Of a DNA stretch of 64,000 bases, positions 53,154 to 62,360 are shown one piece after another. The DNA is taken from NCBI GenBank assembly GCA_016710325.1, contig JADJXK010000001.1, positions 434,001-498,000 of the forward strand. Direction: 5' to 3'. Position 1 is the stretch's first letter. The number at the start of each line of letters is the position of its first letter. The notes under the pieces are model-generated. The model was not told the DNA's origin and made no database searches. It worked only from the letters and a program-made list of their open reading frames with translations. Both the position numbers and the translations under genes were made by a program. Source of the DNA: Candidatus Leptofilum proximum. GTDB lineage: Bacteria > Chloroflexota > Anaerolineae > Promineifilales > Promineifilaceae.

Positions 53154-54149
53154 TTAATCGTCAAAGTCAAAATCGTCTTCGTCGTCTTCCTCATCGTCAA
53201 AGTCAAAATCAACAAAGTCAAATTCCCCGGCCATCATGGCCGCCTCTTCCATCGCCTCTTCGACGGCTTCCATCACCTCGTCATCTTCCTCCACTTCGGG
53301 GTCGTCGAGCATTTCCGCCAGGATGCGCTGCACCTCATCACCGCCAATCTGGCCCAGGGAGTAGATGGCCGCCAGGCGCACCGCCACATCTTCGTCATAG
53401 GCCAGCTCGGCCAGGCGCTCCACGAAGTCGCTGTTGCCGATGGCTCCGGCGGCCCGCGCCGCCTCGGCACGCATATCTTCGTACGGGCTTTCCATCTCGC
53501 TCATCACCGTGGCCGACCAGCGGCGATCGGCCGTGCCGCCCATAGCAAACACGGCGCTCACCTGCATCGCCTGGTCGCCATTTTCGTAGGCATCTTCTAT
53601 AAGCTGGTTCACGCGGGGATGCCCCGCAGGACCGAGCGCCTCTAACACGACACGGCGCACGGGATCGGCCGTTTTCTCATGGTCATAGCGGGCCAGCAGC
53701 GTGTCTATCAGGCCGGGCAGGATGCGCTCAGGCAGTTGGCCCCACTCGGCCATCAGCACAAAGTGGCCCAAGGCCCCGGCGGCAGCAACCTGCACGCGCT
53801 CGTCCGGGTCGTTTTGCAGCAGCCCGGTAATCGGCGGGATGAGCTTCAAATCGGTGGTATCCCACAGGCCATCCAGCGACGCCACACGCACATCGGCCAC
53901 GGGATCGTTAAAGCCGCGAATAAAAATCGGCGAGAAATCAACGAGAAAGTTGTCTTCGGCAATGTCTGCCAGGTGACGCACAATGACCTGACGCCGTTCA
54001 TCGGGAACGGCCGTCCAGCCCGCATCAAACGTCTCCATATCTTCCGGCTGCATGTCAGACAGCCGGTACAGCTCTGCAATTGGCAGTGGCTCCGCTTCAA
54101 ACAGCTCAACCAACACTTCGGCAAAGGGTTTTTCTTTTTCTTCCGTCAT
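53154..54149 (-). CDS. HEAT-repeat protein with acidic tail
   Basis: This 331-residue protein has about five to six HEAT-like repeats (for example DPVADVRVASLDGLW, DPDERVQVAAAGALG, DPVRRVVLEALG, EDVAVRLAAIYSLG) between about 70 and 290. The extreme C-terminus is very acidic: DFVDFDFDDEEDDEDDFDFD. Probably a protein-protein scaffold; partner unknown. Two ACGGCCGT copies (53079, 53100) lie just beyond its end. Confidence 0.88.
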   Translation of the reverse strand: MTEEKEKPFAEVLVELFEAEPLPIAELYRLSDMQPEDMETFDAGWTAVPDERRQVIVRHLADIAEDNFLVDFSPIFIRGFNDPVADVRVASLDGLWDTTDLKLIPPITGLLQNDPDERVQVAAAGALGHFVLMAEWGQLPERILPGLIDTLLARYDHEKTADPVRRVVLEALGPAGHPRVNQLIEDAYENGDQAMQVSAVFAMGGTADRRWSATVMSEMESPYEDMRAEAARAAGAIGNSDFVERLAELAYDEDVAVRLAAIYSLGQIGGDEVQRILAEMLDDPEVEEDDEVMEAVEEAMEEAAMMAGEFDFVDFDFDDEEDDEDDFDFDD

Positions 54150-54211
54150 CTTAGCTTTTTCTCCAAATACCGGGCGCTATCATCCGGTAGACTATTTTTG
54201 CAAATTTGATT

Positions 54212-54297
54212 GTCATTCCCACCCCACGCCGGCGCAAGGGCAGCTGCGGAAATCCACTTTTGTGAGCAAGATGGATACCCGTCTTCGCGGGTATGAC
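54212..54297. repeat. Dispersed inverted repeat (GTCATTCC...GTATGAC)
   Basis: This 86-base element starts GTCATTCCC and ends TTCGCGGGTATGAC; it is related to the copy at 23398. Confidence 0.6.
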
Positions 54298-54402
54298 TCG
54301 TCTTATGATGGGGAGTGATTGATAAAAAAACATCTGACGAGGCAAGCCCTTATCGCCCTCATCAGATGCAATGTTACAGGTTCAAAAATTAACCCCCACC
54401 CG

Positions 54403-54425
54403 CCCTCCCCCTGGCAGGGGGAGGG
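54403..54425 (-). terminator. G/C-rich hairpin after the site-2 protease gene
   Basis: CCCTCCCCCT and AGGGGGAGGG pair perfectly around GGC, 19 bases beyond the stop of the M50 gene. Plausible terminator or C/G repeat. Confidence 0.5.
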
Positions 54426-54443
54426 TTAGGGAGGGGGCAGTAT

Positions 54444-55511
54444 TTAGAAAATCGGATTCACAATGTCCTGCACAATGAGCAGGGCCATCAAGCCCAGCAG
54501 CACCAGCATGCCCACGATGTGCACCATGCCTTCGCGTTCAGGCTCGATGCGGCGGCCGCGCACAGCCTCGATGAGCACAAACAAGATACGCCCACCGTCC
54601 AGCGCGGGGATTGGCAGCAGGTTGGTAAAGCCCAACGCCACGCTGATCAAACCCACCATGTTCAGAATGGGAAACAGGTTGCTGTTGGTCACCGATACTT
54701 CGGCGGCCTGTCCGGCAATCTGGCTGATACCCACCACACTTACCGGCCGCGCCTCGCTGGGGGAGAGCTCGCCGTTGATCAGCATGGAAGGCACGCGCAC
54801 GGTAATGTAGATGATATTCCACATCGACTCAGCCGATTCAACCAACGCCTCACCAGGGCCGCGCGTAATGCGACGGCCGTCTGGCGCCACCATCAACTTC
54901 ACACCAATCGGACCTTCTACGTCCGGATCATACTCTCCAGGGGAACGGGGAATCACGGTGAGCAGCTCGGTACCATCACCACGCTGCACCAGCACTTCCA
55001 CCGGCTCACCCGCCCGGGCGCGCATGATGTCGGCAATTACCGTCGATGTTTCTGCCTTCACGCCGCCTACTTCCAAAAAAACATCTTCGGCCTGGAAGCC
55101 AGCCACAGCGGCAGGAGAGCCTTCCTCCACCTCGGAAATGGCCACGGCGGGCATGCCAATCATAAAAGCAATCCAAAAGACAAGCAGGGCCATGATGAAG
55201 TTGGCCCCGGCCCCGGCAAACAGCACAAACAGCCGCGCCCGCTTGGAGGCTGCGGCCAACCCGCCGGGCACATTGGGATCATCTTCCCCGGCAGGACGAA
55301 CAAAACCACCCAGCGGAATCCAGTTCAGCGAGTAGATCGTGCCGTTGCGCTCGGCCAGCTTCATCGCCCGCGGCGGAAAGCCAAAGCCAAATTCTTCGAC
55401 ACGAATGTTAGACAGCCGGGCAGCAAAAAAGTGGCCCAGCTCATGAACCAAAATGATTGGCGTCAGGACGATAAAAAAGCCGCCCAAAGACCACAAAAAA
55501 GATGAAGACAT
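54444..55511 (-). CDS. rseP: RseP-like site-2 metalloprotease (M50)
   Basis: This 355-residue intramembrane protease has zinc ligands in LVHELGHFFAARL (first helix), a PDZ domain at about 120-210 (EEGSPAAVAGFQAEDVFLEV) and the second zinc motif in TNLLPIPALDGGRIL. Four membrane segments. It would cut membrane-bound regulators or leftover signal peptides. Gene symbol by similarity only; the target is not in the window. Confidence 0.9.
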   Translation of the reverse strand: MSSSFLWSLGGFFIVLTPIILVHELGHFFAARLSNIRVEEFGFGFPPRAMKLAERNGTIYSLNWIPLGGFVRPAGEDDPNVPGGLAAASKRARLFVLFAGAGANFIMALLVFWIAFMIGMPAVAISEVEEGSPAAVAGFQAEDVFLEVGGVKAETSTVIADIMRARAGEPVEVLVQRGDGTELLTVIPRSPGEYDPDVEGPIGVKLMVAPDGRRITRGPGEALVESAESMWNIIYITVRVPSMLINGELSPSEARPVSVVGISQIAGQAAEVSVTNSNLFPILNMVGLISVALGFTNLLPIPALDGGRILFVLIEAVRGRRIEPEREGMVHIVGMLVLLGLMALLIVQDIVNPIF

Positions 55512-55625
55512 ACTGTTTTCCTAAACAACAGGTCAGGATGATTCATCCTGACCCCAATCCATTGAAATACCTCTTGCAGGCACGGGCAGCATTATACGTC
55601 CGGCTAAAGAATAATCGCAACCAAT

Positions 55626-56726
55626 CTAACCACTCTCTAACGGGATTATTCCTTGAGGATCGATGGCCAGCTGGATGGGTTGATCGATGGCAGGAAGGGT
55701 GACGGCCGTTTCCAACTCAAACTTTAAAGTAGCTGGCGGCTGGTGGCTGGTTTCGACGGTGATCAATTGGTAACGGCCGCGGAAGGAGTGCTGGGTGAGA
55801 CGGCCGTTGATCACATTCACTGCTTCTGTGTCGTCTGTCACCAGCTCGGCGGCTTCGGGGCGGATGAGAAGGGGGAAGGAATGGTGAATGGTGAATGGTA
55901 AATGGTTAATGGTTAATGGGTCAATCGCCAATCGCCAATCGCCAATCTCCACAATAGGAGGCATTTGCGAAACCAGTCTGGCTTCGAAGATGTTTTCCAT
56001 GCCCAGGAAGCGGGCGACGAAGGGGGTAGCGGGCTGGCGGTAGACGGCCTGGGGTGAGCCAATCTGCTCGATACGGCCGTTGTTCATCACCACCAATTTA
56101 TCGGCAATGGCAAATGCTTCGGCCTGGTCGTGGGTGACGTAAACGGCCGTCATGCCCTCTGGCCGGCCCAACATGCTGCCCGCGTTTTTTAAAATCTGGC
56201 GCAAATCTAGCATGAGCCGCTCGCGCAGGGCGCGGTCCAGCGCTCCCAGCGGTTCATCGAGCAGAATGAGGCGCGGCGCAGGCGCCAGCGAGCGGGCCAG
56301 GGCTACGCGCTGCTGCTCACCGCCGGACAGCTCATGGACCGGACGCGGGCCAAACCCGGCCAGGCCAACCAACTCTAACACCTGCTGTACTCGCTTCTCA
56401 ATTTCCGCCTGGTCCCAGTGCAGCATGCGCAGGCCAAACGCCACGTTTTGGAAGACGTTTTTGTGAGGGAAGAGGGCATATTCCTGGAAGACCATGCCCA
56501 GACCGCGCTGGTGCACGGGTTGATCGGTGATGTCTTGATCGTTGAGGTGGATACGGCCGTTGTCCGGCGCCGTCAATCCCGCAATGATGCGCAGCAGGGT
56601 CGTTTTGCCGCAGCCGCTGGGCCCCAGCAGCACGCCAATTTCCCCCGCCGCCAGGGTTAGATCAATGTGGTGCAGTACCGGCTTGCCCCCAAATGACTTT
56701 TCGATGTCTGTGCAGCGTAATAACAT
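55626..56726 (-). CDS. ABC transporter ATP-binding protein (CUT1/Pot/Fbp-type)
   Basis: This 366-residue import ATPase has Walker A GPSGCGKTTLLR, Q-loop VFQEYALFPH, signature LSGGEQQRVALARSLAP, Walker B LILLDEPLGALD and a TOBE-like C-terminal region (from about 245). The layout fits spermidine/putrescine, iron or molybdate uptake. No permease or binding-protein gene is adjacent, so the substrate cannot be inferred. Confidence 0.9.
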   Translation of the reverse strand: MLLRCTDIEKSFGGKPVLHHIDLTLAAGEIGVLLGPSGCGKTTLLRIIAGLTAPDNGRIHLNDQDITDQPVHQRGLGMVFQEYALFPHKNVFQNVAFGLRMLHWDQAEIEKRVQQVLELVGLAGFGPRPVHELSGGEQQRVALARSLAPAPRLILLDEPLGALDRALRERLMLDLRQILKNAGSMLGRPEGMTAVYVTHDQAEAFAIADKLVVMNNGRIEQIGSPQAVYRQPATPFVARFLGMENIFEARLVSQMPPIVEIGDWRLAIDPLTINHLPFTIHHSFPLLIRPEAAELVTDDTEAVNVINGRLTQHSFRGRYQLITVETSHQPPATLKFELETAVTLPAIDQPIQLAIDPQGIIPLESG

Positions 56727-57156
56727 AAACGCAACTTTATCCTGTTTGTCAGCAGCGCCAAGCAGATAAGGCTTCTCGGGTCTACGAACAAGTTGTCATT
56801 AAATTTCACGCCAAGTCGCAAAGATGCAAATTTTTCCCCTTTACCCTTTGCGTCTTTGCGTGAGTTAATTGCTTTGCCTGACAAGTTGCTCGTGCACCCA
56901 GGCTTCTCTCTCGTAATGCGGGGTGTAAGCCTGCTCCTCTAAAACCTACTAGCTGTGCAGCACAATTGCCGATACTTTCCATCGCTATAGCAGGCTGATC
57001 TTGCCAGCCTCTGAGTTGGGCTTTACATCCTCTCACAATTTTGCTCCAAATTCGCCAACGGCCGTTTGGCTGTTATAATTGCCATTCTGTTTTCAAAAGC
57101 ATAGCAAAACAAGGAGCAAGGTTGGTAGGCCAGGCGCAGCGGTTTACCAACCTTTC
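56727..57156. other. Intergenic region with repeats and the GT2 promoter
   Basis: No gene is supported in these 430 bases. An inverted repeat (GCAAAGATGCAAA against TTTGCGTCTTTGC) lies near 56817-56865. One ACGGCCGT is at 57058. A -10 box TATAAT (57074-57079) precedes the glycosyltransferase gene. Confidence 0.6.
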
Positions 57157-57159
57157 ATG
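57112..57159 (+). promoter_or_regulatory. Hairpin between Shine-Dalgarno site and start of the GT2 gene
   Basis: AAGGTTGGTA (57119-57128) and TACCAACCTT (57145-57154) pair perfectly. AGGAG lies just before the stem (57112-57116) and the ATG (57157) just after. Folding would bring the distant ribosome site next to the start codon. Upstream in-frame codons offer only a TTG at 57079. Confidence 0.5.
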
Positions 57160-57930
57160 CGTATGAAATTATCGGTGATTATTTGTTGTTATAATGAAAT
57201 TGCAACCATTCAAGACGTCATTGCCCGCACCCAGGCCGTGGATTTAGGCAATGGCTGGACGCGGGAAATCATTGTGGTAGATAACTGCTCCACCGATGGT
57301 ACCCGTGAACTGCTGCAAAAAATTGATGATCCGGAAATCAAGGTCATTTACCACGAGCGCAACATGGGCAAAGGCATGTCCATTCGCACTGGCATTAACA
57401 ACTGCACCGGCGATTACATGATTATTCAAGATGCCGACAAAGAGTACGATCCAGCCGAACACCCCAAGTTTTTGCGCAAAGTGGAAGAGACGGGGGCAGC
57501 GGCCGTTTACGGCTCTCGTATTCTGGGCGGCGATGTCAAATACGAATATGCCCACGCTTACCTGGGCGTGCGGCTGTGGACCTTCATCACCAACCTGCTC
57601 TTTGGCAGCAGGCTCACCGATGCAGGCACCGGCAGCAAAATGGTGCGGGCCGACGTGGCCAAGTCGCTCCACCTCACACGCACCGGCTTTAACCTGGAGT
57701 TTGAGCTGACCAACAAGGTGCTGCTCAGCGGTCACGACATCCTGGAGGTGCCCATTAACTATGATCCGCGCACCTACGCCGAAGGCAAAAAGATTACCGT
57801 CGCCGATGGCATCAAAGTGATCATGACCATTTTGCGCGACCGTTTGGGACTCAGCCCCACGTTAAGAAAAGCCGTAGAGAGACCAGAAACCAGTGAAAAA
57901 CCAAGAGAAAATCCTGCTGAATCTGCCTGA
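57157..57930 (+). CDS. Family 2 glycosyltransferase (DPM1-like)
   Basis: This 257-residue GT-A glycosyltransferase has the N-terminal KLSVIICCYNEIATIQDVI, the nucleotide-binding IIVVDNCSTDGT, the metal-binding DAD (IIQDADKEYDP) and TDAGTGSKMVR near the acceptor side. It resembles dolichyl/polyprenyl-phosphate mannose or glucose synthases but has no C-terminal membrane helices. It may supply the lipid-linked sugar used by a GT-C enzyme such as that at 23569. Confidence 0.9.
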   Translation: MRMKLSVIICCYNEIATIQDVIARTQAVDLGNGWTREIIVVDNCSTDGTRELLQKIDDPEIKVIYHERNMGKGMSIRTGINNCTGDYMIIQDADKEYDPAEHPKFLRKVEETGAAAVYGSRILGGDVKYEYAHAYLGVRLWTFITNLLFGSRLTDAGTGSKMVRADVAKSLHLTRTGFNLEFELTNKVLLSGHDILEVPINYDPRTYAEGKKITVADGIKVIMTILRDRLGLSPTLRKAVERPETSEKPRENPAESA

Positions 57931-57968
57931 TCTGCGGATCAAAAAATCCAGAACTGTGACCAATTAAA

Positions 57969-58925
57969 ATGAAAATAGTAGTGACCGGCTCCATAGCCTA
58001 CGATTATCTCATGTCGTTCCCTGGCAAGTTTACCGACTCGCTGGTGGCCGACCAGCTTCATACCGTCAGCCTCAGCTTCTTGGTGGATTCGCTGAACCGC
58101 CAGCGCGGTGGCACCGCACCCAACATCGCTTATACCCTGGCGTTGCTGGGCGGCCGTCCTTGCGTGATGGCTACGGCCGGGCAAGATTTTGGCGACTACC
58201 GCACCTGGCTGGAAAGCCACGGCGTTGATACCTCTGCCATCGTCGAGATCGAAAACGATTTTTGTGCCTCGTTTTTTGTCAACACCGACCAGGCGCAAAA
58301 CCAGATCGCCAGCTTTTACACCGGGGCCATGGCCCACGCCGCTCGCCTCAGCTTTGCCAAGTACGCCGCCGATGCCGACCTGGCCGTCATTTCACCCAAT
58401 GCGCCAGACGCTATGGGCCAATACGCCGCCGAGTGCCGCGCCCTGGGCATCCCCTACATTTATGACCCCAGCCAGCAGGCGGCACGCTTCACCGGCGAAG
58501 AGCTGCTGCACGGCCTGAATGGCGCCCACATGCTCACCGTTAACGAGTACGAGCACAAGCTCATTCAAGACAAAACCGGCCTCAGCGAAGACCAGATTTT
58601 GCAGCGCGTGGGCAGCCTGCTGGTGACCCTGGCCAGTGAAGGTGCACGCCTGATCATCAACGGTGATGAGATTCGCATTCCGTCTGTTCCGCCGCACAGC
58701 ATCATCGATCCGACTGGCGCAGGCGACGCCTTCCGGGCAGGGCTGATGCGCGGCATGCAGCTGGGCCTTCCCTGGGAGATTGCCGGGCGGATGGGCGCCC
58801 TGGCAGCGACCTACGTTTTAGAGCAGATGGGACCGCAAAACCATCACTATTCACTACAAGAATTCGTGGCTCGTTATCGTCAGCACTTTGACGACGACGG
58901 GGCATTGGACGTATTAATTACTTAA
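57969..58925 (+). CDS. PfkB-family carbohydrate/adenosine kinase
   Basis: This 318-residue kinase shows GGTAPNIAYTLALLGG (substrate side) and DPTGAGDAFRAGL (anion hole and catalytic Asp). The gene directly before ahcY suggests adenosine kinase, which removes the adenosine made by AhcY; this is an inference from context and similarity to the ribokinase fold. Confidence 0.88.
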   Translation: MKIVVTGSIAYDYLMSFPGKFTDSLVADQLHTVSLSFLVDSLNRQRGGTAPNIAYTLALLGGRPCVMATAGQDFGDYRTWLESHGVDTSAIVEIENDFCASFFVNTDQAQNQIASFYTGAMAHAARLSFAKYAADADLAVISPNAPDAMGQYAAECRALGIPYIYDPSQQAARFTGEELLHGLNGAHMLTVNEYEHKLIQDKTGLSEDQILQRVGSLLVTLASEGARLIINGDEIRIPSVPPHSIIDPTGAGDAFRAGLMRGMQLGLPWEIAGRMGALAATYVLEQMGPQNHHYSLQEFVARYRQHFDDDGALDVLIT

Positions 58926-58978
58926 TTACCTAATTACTCCATTACCTGTCATTCAATAATCAGGTAATTGGGTAATTC
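58917..58978. repeat. AATTACCC-type repeat between PfkB gene and ahcY
   Basis: TTAATTACTTAATTACCTAA and CAGGTAATTGGGTAATT make up another copy of the family; it overlaps the end of the PfkB gene. Confidence 0.7.
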
Positions 58979-59000
58979 TCATGGAAGGAGTTGTTACCTA

Positions 59001-60260
59001 ATGGAATTTGACATTAAAAATCCCGATTTAGCCCCTGGCGGGCGGCTGCGGATCGAGTGGGCGTCGCAGGAGATGCCGGTTTTGCAGGGTGTGTATGACC
59101 AATTTGCCGAGGAACGGCCGTTTGCCGGTTTACGCATCAGTGGCTGCATGCATGTCACCACCGAAACTGCTAACCTGGTGGTTGCTTTGCAGGCCGGCGG
59201 CGCCGACGTCATGCTCTGTGCCAGCAACCCGTTGAGCACTCAGGACGACGTGGCCGCCTCCCTGGTGTCCCACTACGAAATCCCCGTGTTTGCCATCAAG
59301 GGCGAAGACAACGAAACGTACCACAAACACATCCAGGCTGTGTTGGATCACAAGCCCAACATCATCATGGACGACGGCTCGGACGTGACCAGCACCATTC
59401 ACAGAGACCGTCGCGACGTGATGAGCCACGTGATTGGCGGCACGGAAGAGACAACCACCGGCATCATCCGCCTGCGGGCGATGGCCGCCGACGGCGCGCT
59501 GGAATTCCCCATGATGGCCGTCAACGACGCCATGACCAAGCACCTGTTTGACAATCGCTACGGCACGGGCCAGTCCACCATGGACGGCGTAATTCGGGCC
59601 ACCAACTATCTCATCGCCGGGAAGGTGGTGGTGGTGGCGGGCTACGGCTGGTGCAGCCGTGGCATCGCCATGCGCGCCCGCGGCCTGGGCGGCAACGTCG
59701 TCGTCACGGAAATTGATCCGCTGAAGGCGCTGGAAGCAGTCATGGACGGCTTCCGCGTGATGCCGATGGTCGAAGCGGCCCCGATTGGCGACATTTTTGT
59801 CAGCGCCACGGGCAACATCAACGTGTTTGATCGCCATCATTTTGAGGTGATGAAAGACGGCGCGCTGCTGGCCAACTCGGGCCACTTCGATGTGGAAGTG
59901 AACAAGGTGGCCCTGCGCGAATTGGCCGTAAGCGACCCCAAGCGGGTACGGCCGTTTGTCGACCAGTTCACCATGAAAGACGGCCGTAAGCTCAACCTGC
60001 TGGGCGAAGGCCGCCTCATCAACCTGGCCGCCGCTGAAGGCCACCCCGCCTCGGTGATGGACATGAGCTTTGCCGGGCAAGCCCTCAGCGCCAAATACCT
60101 GGCCGACAATAAAGGCAAGCTGGAAAACAAAGTGTACACCGTGCCCGAAGAGATCGATCAGCGCATTGCCAGCATCAAGCTCCAGGCGATGGGTGTCCAC
60201 ATCGACACCCTCACCGACCGCCAGCAGCAGTATCTGAACTCCTGGCAGGAAGGCACTTAA
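59001..60260 (+). CDS. ahcY: Adenosylhomocysteinase
   Basis: This 419-residue NAD-dependent enzyme hydrolyses S-adenosylhomocysteine to adenosine and homocysteine. Signatures: FAGLRISGCMHVTTETANL, SNPLSTQDDVAA, VVVAGYGWCSRGIAMRARGLG (NAD fold) and NSGHFDVEVN. GGAAGGAG ten bases upstream supports the ATG at 59001 over an in-frame start 11 codons earlier. Works with the adjacent kinase in methyl-cycle recycling. Confidence 0.97.
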   Translation: MEFDIKNPDLAPGGRLRIEWASQEMPVLQGVYDQFAEERPFAGLRISGCMHVTTETANLVVALQAGGADVMLCASNPLSTQDDVAASLVSHYEIPVFAIKGEDNETYHKHIQAVLDHKPNIIMDDGSDVTSTIHRDRRDVMSHVIGGTEETTTGIIRLRAMAADGALEFPMMAVNDAMTKHLFDNRYGTGQSTMDGVIRATNYLIAGKVVVVAGYGWCSRGIAMRARGLGGNVVVTEIDPLKALEAVMDGFRVMPMVEAAPIGDIFVSATGNINVFDRHHFEVMKDGALLANSGHFDVEVNKVALRELAVSDPKRVRPFVDQFTMKDGRKLNLLGEGRLINLAAAEGHPASVMDMSFAGQALSAKYLADNKGKLENKVYTVPEEIDQRIASIKLQAMGVHIDTLTDRQQQYLNSWQEGT

Positions 60261-60276
60261 TTGGGACAAGGTGAAG

Positions 60277-60327
60277 GGGTGAAAGGGTGAAGGGGTGACA
60301 ACCAATCACCCCTTCACCCTTTCACCC
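60277..60327 (+). terminator. 22-bp perfect hairpin after ahcY
   Basis: GGGTGAAAGGGTGAAGGGGT and two more bases (60277-60298) pair with 60306-60327 over 22 bases with a seven-base loop. The arms are made of a GGGTGAA tandem word. Terminator or repeat. Confidence 0.6.
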
Positions 60328-60350
60328 GCTCACCCCTTCATCCCTCCTCG

Positions 60351-60989
60351 ATGAAAAAACTTCCCCCGCTCGACCTGTTAGTACAAAACCGCACCGGGGT
60401 CATCAGAGCCGCCCGCGTGTATTCCAACGTGGTCAGCCCGCCAGTGATGTTTGCCGTGGTTGGGTTGGCGTTTGGCCTGTATGCCCGGCCGGGATTGGTG
60501 GGATTTTTGTGGGCAGCTGTTTACGGGCTGCTCGTCTCCCTGGCGCCGATTTTGGTGGTGCTTTATTTGCTGCGCAGCGGCCGTATCGCCGAGCTGCACA
60601 TGAGCAACACCCGCGAGCGCCACATTCCCTACCTGTCTGCTGTTTTGTTTGCTGGGGTAGCCTACGGCCTGATTGCCGGGTTTAACGGACCGGACCTGCT
60701 GCGCTGCCTGGCGCTGTTTAACGTCATCGAGCTGGCGGCATTGGCCGCCATTAACTCGCTCTGGCTGATCAGCCTGCACGCCACGGGGGCCATGGCCAGC
60801 GCCGTGCTGGTGGGTCTGGTGTTTGGCTGGCCGGTCAGTTTGTGGGTGGGGATTCCCCTGGTGGTGTCGGTGTGCTGGGTGCGCCTCTTCCTCAAGCGGC
60901 ACACGATGGCGCAGATTCTGGCCGGATTGGGGTTGGGAACGGCCGTTGTCCTCGTCCTTGTCCCCTTTGGTTGTTTTGTTTCCGCTTAA
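60351..60989 (+). CDS. PAP2-like integral membrane protein
   Basis: This 212-residue protein has five to six helices. LRSGRIAELHMSNTRERHIPYL, SLHATGAMASA and LKRHTMAQILAGLGLG place Arg/His residues as in PAP2-type lipid phosphatases, but the KxxxxxxRP signature is not clear. A membrane lipid or polyprenyl phosphate role is possible. Confidence 0.65.
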   Translation: MKKLPPLDLLVQNRTGVIRAARVYSNVVSPPVMFAVVGLAFGLYARPGLVGFLWAAVYGLLVSLAPILVVLYLLRSGRIAELHMSNTRERHIPYLSAVLFAGVAYGLIAGFNGPDLLRCLALFNVIELAALAAINSLWLISLHATGAMASAVLVGLVFGWPVSLWVGIPLVVSVCWVRLFLKRHTMAQILAGLGLGTAVVLVLVPFGCFVSA

Positions 60990-61039
60990 AACTCCTTCCA
61001 GGCTAAACGCAACCAGAAAACCGCACTACCTCGATTGGC

Positions 61040-61294
61040 TCATTCTGCATGGCTGGCTTCTCCGTACACTTTTCTTGCCAGTTCCTCGCCCAACAGCAAA
61101 TCGGCCTGTTTATGGCGCAGCTCCGCTTCCGTTGCTTGCGGATACTGATTACGCAAACCCGTCATTGCCAGGGTGCGCGCGGAAGCGTTTAACTGTGCCA
61201 GCATGTTCATCTTTTTAGTTGGGCTGGCCTGCCGTCACAACTCGATTTGCAAGGCTTCCATTTTGGGATGGGTGTCGGTATACAATGCAGTCAT
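61040..61294 (-). pseudogene. Small conserved ORF broken by an in-frame TGA
   Basis: The minus-strand frame reads MTALYTDTHPKMEALQIEL, then TGA (61235-61237), then RQASPTKKMNMLAQLNASAR and on to LLLGEELARKVYGEASHAE. Both halves are in one frame, and the text looks like a family of about 85 residues common in Chloroflexota and cyanobacteria. A CGA-to-TGA change would explain the stop. AGGGAGAA lies before the ATG. The second half has an internal ATG but no ribosome site. No other gene lies between 60990 and 61493. Confidence 0.7.
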
Positions 61295-61493
61295 GCCTTT
61301 TCTCCCTAGCTACTTTGTGCAGAGTATACCTGACTTTTTAGCCTGCCGTACAACAGGCAAGCTCTAAACACAAGAAGCTAAAGTCGGGCACCAAGGCAAG
61401 ATAAGGATGGAGAGGGACGGCCGTACACCCTGGGCACAATCATGCCACACGGCCGTTCCCACCACATCCCATAGTAAGATTGGGTGCTGGCTT

Positions 61494-62360
61494 TTATTTT
61501 CCAAGATCTAAATCATCAGCCAGCTGACCGGAATTGACCAAACTAGAAATGATTTCCGCTGACCTGATCTTCGGAAGCACATCCTGTTCCGAATTAGACG
61601 AACCATAAAAACTTACATAGTACGACCAAAATGAAATGCCCCAATTCCCTTCAGCATTACCATTCTCTCCATATACCCAGATGTTCCAAACATACCACGT
61701 ATTTTGGTTAAAACCTGCTGGCAGGTTATTTAAAGTATAACTATCAACAAAACCCAGGGATGGATTTGTATAAAAGTATGGTGAGCCCGTTTGTGGTTCA
61801 AAAAGATTCAATTCGTAGCTGTCAGACGTGTGGCCATTTCGTAAACTCCAGCGAAAATTAGCGGGAATGCTTGTAGGCGATCCCGCTGGAGGAGAATTTA
61901 GATTAATTCCAGCAATGCTAAAATCGCCACCGTGAACCTGTTGTCCTGCTTGAAATGAGGTAATGGGCTTGGTATGCCAGGTATACAAAGAACCTTCTGC
62001 TTCTGTATTCAGGTAACGCACGTAATAGCGCTGACCCGGTAACAGCGATGGCACGTTGGTAAAAATATAGATGCCATCGCTATCTGTTGTTGTTGTAGCT
62101 GTTGTTGACCATTCAGCCCCATTGAAAAAACGCAGGTCTAATTTTACATCGGGCCACGGACCCAAATTTCCGAAAGTCACCTGACCATAAATCGTTGATA
62201 TTTCATATGAAATGAACGGTAGAAACACCGTTTCATTCTCTTCTCCATTAATTCCAATTGACCCCGCATTGCCGGGCGGAGAAAGTAAGATCATTACAAC
62301 TGCAAACATCACGGCCAGGACAACCCCGTATTGTTTACTACGCTCAAAAGCCATTTTCAT
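61494..62360 (-). CDS. Secreted protein with beta-sandwich (Cna-B/CarboxypepD_reg-like) domain
   Basis: This 288-residue protein has a signal peptide (VVLAVMFAVVMILLSPPGNA). Just after it is NETVFLPFISYE. A domain of about 95 residues (IYGQVTFGNLGPWPDVKLDL to YYVRYLNTE) looks like a regulatory-type beta sandwich. The rest is Trp/Tyr/Asn-rich (NTWYVWNIWVYGE). Low GC and no ACGGCCGT in the gene. Function unknown. Confidence 0.7.
   Translation of the reverse strand: MKMAFERSKQYGVVLAVMFAVVMILLSPPGNAGSIGINGEENETVFLPFISYEISTIYGQVTFGNLGPWPDVKLDLRFFNGAEWSTTATTTTDSDGIYIFTNVPSLLPGQRYYVRYLNTEAEGSLYTWHTKPITSFQAGQQVHGGDFSIAGINLNSPPAGSPTSIPANFRWSLRNGHTSDSYELNLFEPQTGSPYFYTNPSLGFVDSYTLNNLPAGFNQNTWYVWNIWVYGENGNAEGNWGISFWSYYVSFYGSSNSEQDVLPKIRSAEIISSLVNSGQLADDLDLGK

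Noticed and set aside
54388..54430. G/C-rich stem as a quadruplex control element
   Set aside because: A plain hairpin explains the symmetry, and no regulated gene start is near.
56806..57036. Minus-strand ORF of 76 residues upstream of the GT2 gene
   Set aside because: Falls in repeats and has no family resemblance or ribosome site.
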